64,000 bases of DNA from Zonotrichia leucophrys gambelii (GCF_028769735.1 NC_088200.1:74689678-74753677), one strand, 5' to 3'; counted from the first letter of the stretch, positions 36,156 to 48,490 are shown. The notes: generated from the letters alone by a model not told the origin. Numbers and translations: made by a program.

Positions 36156-37635
36156 AATTAGACAAATAATCAGGGTTTAAGGAGTGGGGCTTGTCCCAGA
36201 GTCCATCACAGAACCAAAAAAGAGAGTGAGGGTGGAATTCCCTCCTGGGGCTGGGATGTCCCATGTGAGGAGGGCAGAGCTGGCTTGTTCAGCTGCTCAA
36301 TCATCTCTAAATTAATGAATTTATTAGTCTTTAATTATGACCACTGAAATCAGACTGTCACATTAACCACTGGGTGACAATGCACTGCTGATTCCAACCA
36401 CAGTCTTTTGTGAAAAATACTAAAAAATTCTGGTTAGGTTCAGGTGTGTTTGGAAAACTGCTGGTTTTGCAGCCAGGGTGACATGAGTTCTGCTTTTGTC
36501 TGATATTTCATGGCTCCACAGAATAAATGCTGGGCTGCCAGCACCTCCTCTTGCCATTAGCCTTTTTTTTTTTTCCATTCAATTTTCCTCATTAATAACC
36601 CACCTGGAGCAGTAAGAGCCAGCCCTGAGCTCAAGCAATCAAACCCATCCCCTTCCCCAGGCTTTGGGGCTGAGCAGGGTGGGCAGAGACTTCCAGATTT
36701 CTGCTGGAAACTGTTGACACAACTCCACAAAAAGCAGATTTTTGCTGCATTCCTTTGGTTTCACCCTCTCAGCCTCTCCAGCCCAAACGCAATAACCTAA
36801 TCTATGCCTACCCAAAAACACTGGTGACATCCTGGACCTGGAAAAGTAGCCCAAAAATCCATGGGAAGATAAAAATAATAATGGAGCACAGATGATTAAC
36901 ATTCACATTTAGCATAACAGATCCCAGCACAGCATCTCCTGTATATTCTTCCCCATTCAGTCCAGTTTTGTGCATCTCATGTTGGGTTATATCTGATGAA
37001 AGAGCCAAGCTACAGCAGAAGAAACAATGCACAAAGAATGTTTGTAATGTAATATGAAAATGGTGTTCAGAATTTTAATACACTGTAATTTACCACAGTG
37101 ATTTTTTTTTTCCTGTGAAAAGATAATTTGGTATGAAAATCGTGCAGTACTTAAATAATGTAATTTTGATAATGACAGTAAAATACAATTTCTGTAAGGC
37201 AAGTGAATCATAAACTTTTTCTCATTCAAATGAAGTCTGTAATATGTCTGAATGCTGTCACTATTATACATTTTAAAAATAACTCTGCCATGAACTATTA
37301 TCGAATATCATTATATTTCAAATACATAACAAAAGCTAGTGAAGTCACAATACAAACATGTTGTAATGCCATGTTGCATTTATTGGGGAAGTAATGAATC
37401 CTGCAGGAGAGAGGCAAACCTCTTCTTCCAGACAATTTTATTACAGTTTTTCTTTTTTTTTTTTTTTTTTTTTTAAGAGCTGAACCTCAGCAACTCCCTC
37501 CCCACCTTCAGCTGGAAACAGAACCTGGGCTGGGTTTTGACTTTCTGAGCATAAACAGGAATTCCTGAGGCTCCCACTGCTCCTTGTGCTGTGCCAGGCT
37601 CTGCAGACAGAAGGGTTTGAGCTGTGCAGGGTCTG
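36156..37635. other. Unique non-coding DNA
   Basis: Contains a T-run at 37451-37473. No exon recognised. Confidence 0.45.
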
Positions 37636-38243
37636 TGTGGGAGCATCAGGGGTTTGGGATGGTTGGGATGGATGGGGATGAGAGATCTCTGAGGCCAGGT
37701 CAGGAATTTGGGGGTTATTGCACAGGGCCTGGGTGCAGGGCCCTGCTGGGAGCTGCAGCCACAGCTCGGACCAGGCCCCAAAGAGGGAGAGAGGTAAAGG
37801 GAGAGAAGGCAAGAATGGGGTAAAAAGAGAATGGGAGCGTTAAAGAGAGGATCAGAGGGCAAGGTTCCCGTTACAGTACAATAAATCTTTTTCTGGGCTT
37901 GGAATTTGGGGTTTATTGCAAAGGGCCTGGGTGCAGGGCCCTGCTGGGAGCTGCAGCCACAGCTAGGAGCAGGCCCGAGAGAAGAGAGGGGGAGAGAGGA
38001 TGAGAGGGTAAGAGGGTAAGAGAGTGAAAGTGTAAGAGAGTAAAAGGGGTAAGAGGGCAAAAGGGTAAGAGCAGAGAAGGGTAAGAATGCGAGGTTCCCA
38101 TTACAATACAATAAATCTTCTTCTGTGTTGAATATTCTGATTCTCACTAACCAATCCAGTACAAGATACAAATCCTATAGCATTTCCATACAGCCTATAA
38201 GAATCATTACATTCCCACACTGTGTTACATTTTAAACCCTACA
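37636..38243 (-). mobile_element. 3' LTR of ERV family C, copy 2
   Basis: Second copy of the element at 28.6 kb in the same orientation, with ends TGTAGGGTTT (at 38243 on minus) and GATGCTCCCACA. It carries the same 198-bp duplication (units at 37703 and 37901), followed by an extra GTAAGAGGGTAAGAG-type expansion at 37995-38085 that makes it about 60 bp longer than copy 1. Confidence 0.75.
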
Positions 38244-38521
38244 AACTCCTCTTTGGGCCCTTCTGCCAAGCTGCAGGGTCTGCTCTGACCCTTGGGCCTG
38301 TCTGCAGGCAGAGGGTGTTGTTCCATCAATAGGGGATCACCTTCAGCTGGCCATGCCATTGTTTTCCCCTTGTTCAGTAACTGAGGCACCTCAAAGCTTG
38401 CTTTCATTTCAATCTCTCTTATAGTTTCCATATTCCCAAAATCTTTTGCCAGGCAAGCATATTTGTAAAGCTTTCCCATTTCATCCTCACTGTGAGGCTG
38501 CTCCAAGTGAGGGTGCTCCAA
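38244..38521 (-). pseudogene. ERV family C internal 3' end, copy 2
   Basis: A 98-codon minus frame (38521-38225) matches the one at 29462-29166 over about 80 codons from the C-terminus and then diverges where a 15-bp repeat begins. The frame is open in both copies. Gene identity unknown; non-functional fragment. Confidence 0.55.
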
Positions 38522-38625
38522 GGGGGATGCTGCAGTGAGGATGCTCAGGTGAAGGTATTCAGGTGAGGATGCTCCAGGTGAGGATAATCCAAGTGAGAAT
38601 GATCCAGTCGAGGCTGATCTAGGTG
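38490..38625 (+). repeat. 15-bp minisatellite (GTGAGGATGCTCCAG)n
   Basis: About eight degenerate units, directly joined to the truncated internal end of ERV C copy 2. Confidence 0.85.
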
Positions 38626-40022
38626 CATGGATCTCATCTCTGGGATGAGGATGGAGGAGCTGTGGCTCCAGAAGACACCCTCAGGAGAAAAAGGAGAGGA
38701 ATTAGCACAAATGTTTTCTTCCTTTTCTCATCCTGTATGTGGTGCAGGCAGTAATGGCTTGTTGCACCAAAAATTAAAACAAATGGTTGATCGAGCTAAA
38801 CTGGATTTTGAAGTAAAAAAAAAAAAAAAAACAAAAAACCCCAAAAAAACCAAAAAAACCATGCAGAATGTCCCCAGTACAAACTATAAAACAAGTGTTT
38901 AACTCTTGACAGAAACCAGAAACAACATTTTTCATGGTGGATAAAATCACCTTTTTTAGGATTTATTTTGTAAAGCGGCCTTAAGATAATTTCACTCTCT
39001 GCTTGAAAATTAAGATCCGCTCACAAAGGCAGGAATTAAATGTCGCTGAGGTGAGGAATCCACGATTAAACAAACACCGGCCCCGGCCTTGGTGGTTTCT
39101 GGCCTCTCAGCAATTTCCTGAGCGTGGCACTAGGAGGCAACCTGCCCTTGGAGGTTCGCTCACCAGAACCGGGGAAAATCGAGATTTTTGGCACCAAAAG
39201 GCGTCTCCTCCGCGTGCCCTCCCATCCACCACCCCATATCTTCCATAAACTGCTGCAAAGCGTCAGATGGGTGATGAGAAATGATGGAAAAGGATGATGT
39301 TTGCATCATCCGGGTGAGGCGACACTCCAGCCATTAATTCACCCAATAATTCCAATTTCTGGTGTGCCCAGCACAGGAGGGAGGGGAAGTTCAGGCTCCC
39401 ACACAAAGGTGACTGTCCAGGCACTGCCAGGAGCAAACCAGCCCGGGTAACCTGCCCAGGGAATGTGTGTGCACCTCTCTCTGCTGTGGGCATCTCTGGG
39501 GAAAAAAGCAGCCAAAAAAGGGCTGGGGTTGAAAACTGATAATTTGGGTCAGTACAAAGGGCAAGACTCATGCTAGGCTTTGTTGCTTTGTGTCCTCTTA
39601 TTTTTACAGAAGTTCTTCTGCTGTTGTTTGGGAGCAAATGTACTTTTATACACTTTTGCACGCTTTTGCACACTTTTAGATACTTCAATATTTACTGTTA
39701 CTAATTTTTTTTTATTAATCCTGTAAAAACCAGTGTTTAGAAGTTCTGAAAAACCCCGGCAGAGCTACAAATGTGCTTCTCAAAGTGCTCCCACAAGTGT
39801 TTGCTAAGACAGAAAGCTGAATTTGACTTGGCTACGTTTGCGCTCCCTTTGTTTACTTTGTGTGGATATTTCAGCTAATAGGTTTGCTGTTGGGATTGTT
39901 TACAGAAACTGCACAATTTAAGCAAGCAGCTCAGAAATTTCGCGCATATTTCTGCCCCTCAGACGCAAATGCCCCCAGCAGGGCCCTCGTTTCAAGCCTT
40001 GCTGGTTTTTATGCATGTTTCA
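38626..40022. other. Unique non-coding DNA
   Basis: Contains an A-run with ACCCCAAAAAAACC units at 38815-38862. No exon recognised. Confidence 0.45.
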
Positions 40023-40053
40023 TGACGCAATCGTGACGCAATCATGACGCAAT
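40023..40053 (+). promoter_or_regulatory. Three phased TGACGCAAT motifs (CRE-C/EBP composite)
   Basis: TGACGCAAT occurs at 40023-40031, 40034-40042 and 40045-40053, each start 11 bp after the last (about one helical turn). The motif joins a CRE half-site (TGACG) to a C/EBP half-site (GCAAT), the kind of site bound by ATF4-C/EBP-type heterodimers. A fourth TGACGCAA lies at 40628. No promoter or gene start is visible nearby, so an enhancer is the natural guess. Confidence 0.5.
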
Positions 40054-42856
40054 CGGGGAGGGCGTCCGTGCACACCTGGGCTTGTGTTTCATTAGGAGCC
40101 ACCAGCTCCTGGTTAAACAGCAACTGCTCAGAGGGCACCACAGACCTGCCCCGTCACTCCCAGCAATTCCAGAGATTCCCAAAATTCCAGATATTTGGCG
40201 TTTTCAGCAGGGCAAAAACCACGGAGAGCTCTCCGTTCCTTGGGGCGCTGCCCTTTGCATCAGCTGCTCCCCAAGGTCTGTGACACCCAGCCACCATCAT
40301 TCCCAATAAAATGTGAAGGGTCGTGGGTTTTGTGCATCTTTCGTGGTATTCCAGCCCCTGGGAAGTGCTGTGATATTGCTGGGCAGGTCGAGGAAACAGA
40401 GATTGCAGAGTTCTCAAAGGAAACAGAGAAATTTGGAGTCGGATGGTGGCAGGGGGAAAACCTGCAATAATTCCACTGTTGCTCTGCACAGTGCTTTATG
40501 TGCAAATTCTCCCCTTGCAGCCTTGAAACCTTGTCTAGAATTTTGTCTTTTAGAGAAGAGACAAAATTCCCCTCACATTTTGGGGGGGAAAAAAAGAAAA
40601 AAAACGTTAATCCTGTCTGCGTGTCCGTGACGCAAGCACAATTAACAGTGGTGGTACATGGAATTAACAGTGGGTGTGAGCAAAGAGCCCCGGAGTTACC
40701 TCCCAGATTTGCTGCTGTGCAGGTTGTTTTTCGAGTGAAACCCCACAGCAATGTGAGCCTGGCTCAGCACACAGTGGGTTTTTTTCCATGGTCCGCAGAT
40801 TGTCACTCCATGCCTCGTGTCAGCACTGCTGCACCAGGCACCAGCTCACATTAATATCGTTTTTGAGACAAAATGGTCCTTGCTGAGATGCTGCCGCTCA
40901 TCATCAGAAACAATCGTGCTGCGGGATGTTAATATTAAAGTTAATATATGATAACATTGCCATTTGTTTTAATAATTTCCAATGGAAACAACTACTGTTT
41001 CAGTGAGTCATTTTATTTTCTTGCATTTCCTGGCAAGTGCTGCAGGACTGTTTAAGGAACAGAAAAACAAGTTGGCTGCAGCTCAGAGGAGAGGCTGCTT
41101 CCATGGCAGGGAAGGATTCCACTGAAACCAGTGGTCTGCACTGGGTCTGCAGGGTGGGCTCTGCCTTTTCCTGCTCCTGAATTCACACTGAAGCACTAAT
41201 TAAACACATTAATTAAAATTTCATATTCAAACCAAGGCTCTGGGTGAATATATGCCTTTCCAGATCATTCCACGTTATGTAATATTTGAAATACTGGAGC
41301 TTGCTTACAGAAGGGAAGTAAAATGGAAAATGCAATCATGTTGGTGCATCTTGGAAATATATCAGGTTTTGGTATCAGGTTTTATTAATAGTTTGAAGAA
41401 AATTGTAAACTGAAGCATACAAAAGTAGTTCTAATTGCTGTCTTATCAAGGATATGTCAAGAAAAAGAAATTCAAGCTTTTGTCAGTAATTTTAGCCCAG
41501 TTTAAGGTATTTCTCACTGGCCACTGTGATTTGGGACAGCGACCATTTTCACTGTTATCCCTTTTCAGAAGGAAGAAAAACCAATCTGACTCAAAATTGG
41601 TAGTTGTTGCTACTCCCTTCAGATCTCAACAAGAACGTGAAACCCTTCTTTTCCTCCCAGCCCTGCTCTGTATTTCCACCTGAACCAGGGAAATTCCCCG
41701 GCCATTTAAACCCACCCAACCCTATCGACCCCGGCCGTGCTCCTGCGCTGATTTACAGCCTCATTAGGATTTTAATGATGCAAATGGAACCAGGCTTCGC
41801 TCCTAAACCTTCCCTCCGAGCCGGGCCTGGTTTTCACCTCTGTGACAGCAGGTGTGGGAGCTCTGTGCCTCCCAGAGGGAGCCCCGAGCCCGGGCAGGGA
41901 TTTTTGGGGAGGGAATTTTGGGGTTTTTGGTTCCCTCCCCGCCCCAGATAAGCAGCCGCGCGTATTCCCCTGCACCTTGTAAAACCTTTAACAGCCCCAC
42001 ACATGCACGTACAAGCGTGGCAGTGTTTTTACAAGATAGACAACAATTCCCTGCTCACATATCTTTGTGGTGAGGGAATCGAGTCATCTGTCTAAATATA
42101 TTTGGGGTTACTGGAGCTGCAGGGCTGCGGGAGGAGCAGGCGCTGCCCAGCTCTGGGCACCTGGTGAGCAACAGCAGCTCCAGCCCCAAAAAACCTCTCA
42201 AAGTGGGCAGCAAATGAGAAAGGAGAGGCTTCATCTATCTATTTGTTTATTTATTTATAAGTCTTGCCTTAAAGCCTCATCCAGAGCTCACAAAGGAAAA
42301 AAAAAAAATCTCATTAATGCCAGCAGCCCGGATCGGCTCCTGAAAGAGAAAACAACCGCGCACCACTTTGAGTATTTCTGTAATTTTAAACCAGAAAACC
42401 TTCGTGATTTCTAACGTCCTGTATATTAAACAGTGCTGTGAAGGACTTAATGTTTACATTACACAAATCCCACCGTGTTTAAGTCTGTTTAAAGGTGCCA
42501 TAAGCAGCACATTTACTCAGACCTGATGCTGGTCGTGGCTTGGATGGGTTTGTGACTCCTCACACCCATGGCACCCAAAATCATTCACCTCTCCTCCTCA
42601 AAACTGCACCAGAAAAAAAAAATACGTTTGCCACAAATTGTCCCTGGAGGTTCATTTCCGCATGGACTTCCCTTTAAAAAAAAAAAAAAAAAAAAAAAAA
42701 ATTGGAAATGTAAAGGATGGGGGAATCAGAATGACCCTGGGCAGCTGGTTTGGTGTGTTGAGCTTGGAGCTTACCCAGCCATCATCATTGCAATGCCAAT
42801 AAAATGTTAAGGGTCATGGTTTTTATACATCATTCATGGAGAATGATACACACTTT

Positions 42857-42893
<37 letters not shown>

Positions 42894-44215
42894 ATGCCAT
42901 GTTTTAAGGCACCATGGTTGGGGGGTGCCAGACAAGATCAGACTGTGTTCCCCACGGGCAGGTTTGAAAAATCCTGCACAAGAGGAAGGGGTTAAGAATC
43001 TCTTGCTTCCAATAAATTAGGGCTGCTTGGGTTTTGAGTTTATTTTAAAGCACACTGAAGCTTGATGACTTTTAGTCATAGGTGAAGTGCCGCAGAGTCA
43101 AGAAGCAGAAGGATTTTTAAAGATCTTACATAACTCCAGTGATATTTTTAAGCATATTAATTGGCAGGTGCTTCACACAAACACGGAGGTGACTTTCTGA
43201 AAATACAGATCTGCCCCTTGAGCACAGCAGTTTTATCTGGAGGCTTCTATCAACAACTGAATTCACCACCAAAAAGATGAAGAAGAGGGTGGCACTCGTT
43301 TTTGGGAAGGAGAAATCAAGAGGAAGTTTTGCTCCCCACACCAGAAATGAAGCTGGGAATAGGCCAGGGATCAGGAAGGGAGCAGGAATGAAATTTGGCA
43401 TTTTCAAACACAGGTACCCAGCAAACCCACGGGTGCTGAGCAGCCCCATCCTCCACAGTGGGAAAGACACGGGAAAAAAAATCCAGGTGTTCAACAGCAG
43501 CGCTGAGAGCCTGATTTTTATTAATTTCCACTCTTTTTGTGGGCAGAGCCACCCTCAACAGCCAGCAGAGAGAATCACCCACCTCACCTTGAGGGGACAG
43601 GCAGGGCTTGCACTGTCCCTGTTGATGCCTCAAAATGCAGAAACCTGCCTTGGCACAGTTTTGGGGTTTTTTTCTTTTTTTTTTCTTTTTTTTTTTTTTT
43701 TTTTTTTTCTGGATCTGTTAATTCTGCTGATGCAAAGCCGGAGTGGAATTACAGGTGCCCGTCTGCGGAGCAGGATGCTGATAAACAACTCGCCACTTCG
43801 CAGTGGCTGGTCACATCTGGAGCCTTTTGGGATGCAAAAAGTGCTGGAGCATTATTGCAAAACTTATAGGCACTTACGTCGCCATAACTTTTGTTTTTAA
43901 CCTAAATTTGTGGAATTTTTTTTTTGTTGGGTTTTTTTTTTTTTTTTTTTTCCCTCCCCCTCTGTTGTCAGACGTTTGTTTTTTTTGGGGGTTGTGTTTT
44001 ATTCGTCTCGAATAAAACACAGCAGAGCCTCAGACCTGCAGCTCTGGTCGGGAAACTTTTCCAGTTTGACCTTAGAGTGAGGCAGGCTGGTGTAAAACCA
44101 TGGAACGGTGGATTCTGGGCCATTGATTCCTGCAGCGTGTTTTGAAACCCCACGGCTCACAACCACCCAGCTCCGGCTAAGTTAGCACACACAGCGCTCA
44201 GCACTGAGAAAATAA
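40054..44215. other. Unique non-coding DNA, 4.2 kb
   Basis: Includes a 14-bp hairpin at 40538-40569, a GC-richer patch at 41690-41960, an A-run at 42676-42700, a (TA)n run at 42860-42887, and T-runs at 43679-43709 and 43917-43951. No exon recognised on either strand. Confidence 0.45.
42860..42888 (+). repeat. (TA)n dinucleotide run
   Basis: About 13 uninterrupted AT units. Confidence 0.95.
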
Positions 44216-44219
44216 AAAC

Positions 44220-44221
44220 TC

Positions 44222-44252
<31 letters not shown>

Positions 44253-44755
44253 CCCAACCAAAAAACAAAAAAAAACCAAAAAAAAACAAACAAAAAAAAA
44301 ACCCCAAAAAAACCCAAACCAAACCAAAACAAACAAACAAACAAAAAAAACAACAACAAAAAAAACCACGAAAAACCAAAAACCCAAAAAGCCAAAAAAA
44401 CCAAAAAAGCACCAAAAAACCACAAAACAAAACAAAACAAACCCACAAAAAACCCAAAAACTAAAAAAAAAAACAAAACAAAAAAAACCCCAAAAACCAA
44501 AAACCCAAAAAAAGGCAAGAGCAAAACAAACAAACAAAAAAAACCACCCCAAAAAACAAACAAAAAAATAAATAAAAACCAAAAAAAACCACAAAAAACC
44601 CACAAAAATCCCCAGAAAACAAAAAAAAACACAACAACAAAAAACCTAAAAAAAAACCAAAACAAAACAAAACAAAAAAAAAACAAAACCAAAAAAACCA
44701 AAAAAAACCCAAAAAAACCAAACAACAAACCCCGCCCACCAAAAAAATTTTAAAA
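44220..44755 (+). repeat. A/C-only low-complexity tract, 0.5 kb
   Basis: The plus strand is almost wholly A with C (AAAACC, AAAAAACCC, CAAACAAA). G and T are nearly absent for over 500 bases. Minus frames read Phe/Leu/Trp/Gly-rich peptides up to 176 codons; these are artefacts. Confidence 0.95.
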
Positions 44756-46269
44756 AAACAGTGGTAAATGTGAGTTTCTCCACCTTTTCATTATCATAAT
44801 GTTTCCAGAACACAGGAAAACAACACAGTTGGAGAGATGGGTGGATGGATCCATAGTGAAGGCTCTGTGGATGGAGCCACTCTGGCATTTCCCTCCTTTG
44901 ATTGCATGGAATGGATGGATGGATGTAACACCCAATGTGATGCAGCCCTTCACCATTCCCAAAGCTGCAATTCCTGGGGCTGTGGTGGATTCCCACCTAC
45001 CCATGGCATTATTCTTGAAATCCCTGCAAAAAAAAAAAAAAAAAAAGAAAAAAAGAAAAACACAACTCCATCAGGTCACCGCAGCCGTAATTATGCATGT
45101 GTGCAGTTAATGTTCCCTGACTGCCTCTGATCCTCCGTTCCCTCCCGTGGAGATCACACGGGGCAGGATGGAACACACAGCCTTGGTCAGAGCTCCACGC
45201 CCTGGAAAATCCCTCAGACCCTGCTCCTGCTGGAGGAAACACTCCGACCGACTCAAAAATAAAAAAAATAAAACGCAAAAAAAAAAAAAAAAACCCAAAA
45301 AAACCCCTACAACCCTAAATGCTAATCTGCTCATTTATTTCCAACCGTCCCCCCCCCAGCTCAAATAACATTTAGTACATGGTGTGTTAGAAATATCTGA
45401 AATGGCTTTGATGTATTTTCTGTGATTATCCACAATTTCCTGTTATGTAAGGTATCTCTCAGGAGACTTCAGACTCAAGAATAGGTTGCACTGGGAATTA
45501 TCACTAAGATCTGGCCCAGTCTGGTTTTTTAGCTCGCTGAGCATTGCTGTTGTGCACAGCACTGTATTTTTCCTATACTGTTTAGTCTGTTTATATAAAA
45601 TATTCACTCTGAAACTGAGAATGCTCCAAATTTATCCTCTTGTGGCACACGTGATCCTCCATGAGAATCCAGAATTAAATATAGGGGGTTTTGGATGGGG
45701 TTTGTTTGGGTGTTTGTTTTTTTGGTATGTTGTTTTTGTGCTTTTTTTTTTGTTAATCTTCAGAGGAGATATTGTCAGGTTGGGTCTGGCTTTCTTCCCC
45801 CCCTCTCCCGTTTGAAGGTCAGTGATCATTAAGGACAGATTTCTGTCGTGCACTTCAGATGCTAAGGCAGCGTCTGCAGCAGGAGACAAGCCATAATTTA
45901 TCTCCAGCCCCTTCCTGGTGAGGTGCTGGTCCCACCGACGCTCCCTCTGGGTGATGCTGAGCATTTATTCCTGCGTGATTCCAGTCTCCAGCCCTGCACA
46001 TTCCTCCCAGCCCACCAGGAATTACTTTCCTGCACTCCGGCAGCAGAGGATGGAGGAACCTGGTCCTCGTTCCTTCCCCTTGGCCATGTTCTGGTGCCAC
46101 CTTTGGGAGCAGCCTTGGGAAGAGGCTGGGCACGTCCCTTGGAGCCACCTCGTCCTTCCGAGCGTGGCACAGAGCACGGGATCACCCTCCTGGCACTGCC
46201 CTGTGCCCATTGTGGCTCCTCCTCCCCAGCTCCACACCTGGCAGCGCCCTTGGCTTTGTGCTCTGTCTA
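44756..46269. other. Unique non-coding DNA
   Basis: A-runs at 45027-45045 and 45277-45304, and a C-run at 45350-45357. No recognised exon. Frames of 95-139 codons at 45855-46337 on both strands have no known domain. Confidence 0.45.
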
Positions 46270-47030
46270 AGATTGCAATGCAAGATGTTTTCCATTACCT
46301 TTGTCAGGTGGGCAGTTTGCCTTATCTCTCTCTTTGAGTGACCACATTCACACCTCCCTCGGGAGGGGACATTGCTGATAACAGACTATTGAATGTCACT
46401 GCATGGCTGATAAGAACTATAACATCCCATTGGGAGATGTGAGCCCAGGGGAGGAGCCAAGCATTGCTACCCAGATATAACCCAGGGGGAGGAGCCAAGC
46501 ATTGCTGCCCAGATATAACCCAGAGGGAGGAGCCAAGCATTGCTACCCAGATATAACCCAGGGGGAGGAGCCAAGCATTGCTGCCCAGATATAATCCAGA
46601 GGTTTTTGAGACACCAGCACGGCTTTCTCCATGGGATTCCCCAGAGGAACAGCAGCTGTCTCTCCTCCCACTGGATCTTCAGAGGAGGAATACATCCTTC
46701 TCTAAAAATCCCCCTGCTCCAACAGAACCACCCCTGACACTGCAGGAGGGCTCAGCCACAATTCCAATGGGACTGCCACCAACACCCTGACCCACAGGGT
46801 GTCAGGTTGGGTTCTGACTCTGGCAGTCTTGTTCTAGCGCACTGCATTGTTCATTTTATCCTTTTATTTGTTTCCTTTCCCTATTAAAGAACAGTTATTT
46901 CCTGCTCTCATATTTTTGTCTGAGATCCCCTTAATTTAAAATTTATAGCAATTCAGAGGGGTGGGGAGGGGTTACAGTCTCCATTTCAGGGCAGGCTCCT
47001 GCCTTCCTTAGCAGACTCCTGCCTTTCCAA
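46270..47030 (+). mobile_element. LTR-like repeat family D, copy 1, with 38-bp array
   Basis: Shares its whole length with 52543-53476 in inverted orientation, from AGATTGCAATGCAAGAT to a CAGACTCCTGCCTTTCCAAA end. It holds a 38-bp tandem array, then unique sequence, then ATTAAA near the 3' side, so plus is the likely sense strand. A GGGGTGGGGAGGGG tract lies near the right end. No target duplication was found, so the true termini are open. LTR is my best guess for the class. Confidence 0.65.
46446..46600 (+). repeat. 38-bp tandem array, 4 copies
   Basis: Unit GAGGAGCCAAGCATTGCT followed by RCCCAGATATAACCCAGRG. Adjacent units alternate A or G at one site. Each unit carries a TATAA motif. Confidence 0.95.
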
Positions 47031-47530
47031 ACCCACACACGTTCTCCTCTCCCTGTCCTCTGACAGATGCCGCATCCCAAGCCTGTTCTCCCAGCTCCAT
47101 CCCACCTTGCTCTGCTGGAAAATTTATCATTTTCCCACCCTGCTCCCCCAGCCCCAAACAGCCTTCAGCAAACAGTGTGTCTGTCTGTTTGCAAGTATGA
47201 AAGAATTATCACCCTACTCAGGGGTTTTCCCCCCATTATTTCCCATATCTTTTTCCCTTTTCTTGACATTTTCTATGCACACAACTCCTTCACAGCTCCT
47301 TGGCTCAGTGCAGAAATACCTGTGCCTTTCAGGTTTTGCCTGTGAAGTGTTTTAAGACATATTTAAACTGGTGAATGTGTCAATCACCTTAATTTTTCTG
47401 TTCACCAAGCTGGGTGTTAACACACAGATTTCCTTGGTGATTTCTGCCCTACCTGTCTGCAGACAGCAGAGACTCAATTAACCCCTGCTTTTAGTGCTTT
47501 CCTTGTCCCCATCCTGCACTCCAAAAGGCA
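47031..47530. other. Unique non-coding DNA
   Basis: No feature recognised. Confidence 0.4.
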
Positions 47531-47536
47531 GCAGAG

Positions 47537-47922
47537 TGTGATGGTGTTCACAGGAGTTCTTGGATGGGGGAAGAAAGGAGCATCTGACTCCATGTTTCAG
47601 AAGGCTTGATTTATTATTTTATGATCTCTATTACATTAAAACTATACTAAAAGAATAGGAAAAAAGGTTTCATCAGAAGGCTAGCTAAGAATAGAAAAAG
47701 AAAGAATGATAACAAATGTTTGTAGCTGGGGCTCTCTGTCCGAGCCAGCTGGGCTGTGATTGGCCATTTATTAGAAAAAACCACATGAGACCAATCCCAG
47801 ATGCACCTGTTGCATTCCACAGCAGCAGATAATCATTGTTTGCATTTTGTTCCTGCAGCCTCTCAGCTTCTCAGGAGGAAAAATCCTAAGGAAAGGATTT
47901 TCCATAAAAGATGTCTGTGACA
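47537..47922 (-). mobile_element. Solo LTR, family A copy 2
   Basis: 386 bp, TGTGATGGTG to GTCTGTGACA on plus, flanked by a perfect duplication GCAGAG (47531-47536 and 47923-47928). The sense strand is minus, by comparison with copies 1 and 3. Clearly homologous along its whole length to 27420-27801. Confidence 0.92.
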
Positions 47923-47999
47923 GCAGAGAAACCTTCACATTCAGCTAAAACTGACTAAAAAACCTGTATTTCTGGCTGAGACACACAGAGAGCAAACCC

Positions 48000-48490
48000 A
48001 GGAGGTGCAGAGGTGGCTCAGGGGGGCCAGGCACCTCTGTTGTCACCCTGCTGGCCACCACACACGTAATGTCACATCAGATTTTCCATCACCAAGGGAT
48101 TTTTGGGCTCTGGTGGCATCAATCCAGAGCCCTTCCAGGCTGAGCACATCCCCAGCGCAGAGCGTGGCTCTGTCCTGCACTGTCAGCAGCAGGGAGCAAC
48201 ATCCCCCAGGATTTACAGCTCTCTCCAGGTCCTGCTGATTCACGGGCAGAGCCAGAATTAAATTGTACCACATCAGAGCTGTGCTCAGCCCTCCCACCCC
48301 TGCTGCAGGCTGCAATATTTCAGCATTTCCAGACTCCTCTGGTGGTGGCAGAGGGGTGAATGTCACCTGTGATGCCCCCTGACCACCACCAGGCTCTCCC
48401 AGCTTCCCTCCTGCTCGTGGGCTGGGATTCTGCCACGGAGCAGAATGCAACGACCAGATTTACAGATGCACTTCAGAAAAAAACCCAAAA
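48000..48490 (-). other. Coding-like open frame of unknown identity between inverted LTRs
   Basis: The minus frame 48450-48043 (135 codons from its first Met) stays open upstream to near 48480. Its middle and end (48370-48060) have strikingly coding-like codon use (many CTG, GTG, CAG and GAC codons). The product would have a hydrophobic strand around residues 63-76 and ends in Trp-Trp-Pro-Ala-Gly. I do not recognise a family; a faint likeness to a methyltransferase beta-barrel is not enough to claim. It could be an old exon, a retrocopy fragment or chance. Confidence 0.25.

Noticed and set aside
44182..44742. Phe/Trp/Gly-rich minus frames resembling membrane proteins
   Set aside because: They translate the A/C-only low-complexity tract.
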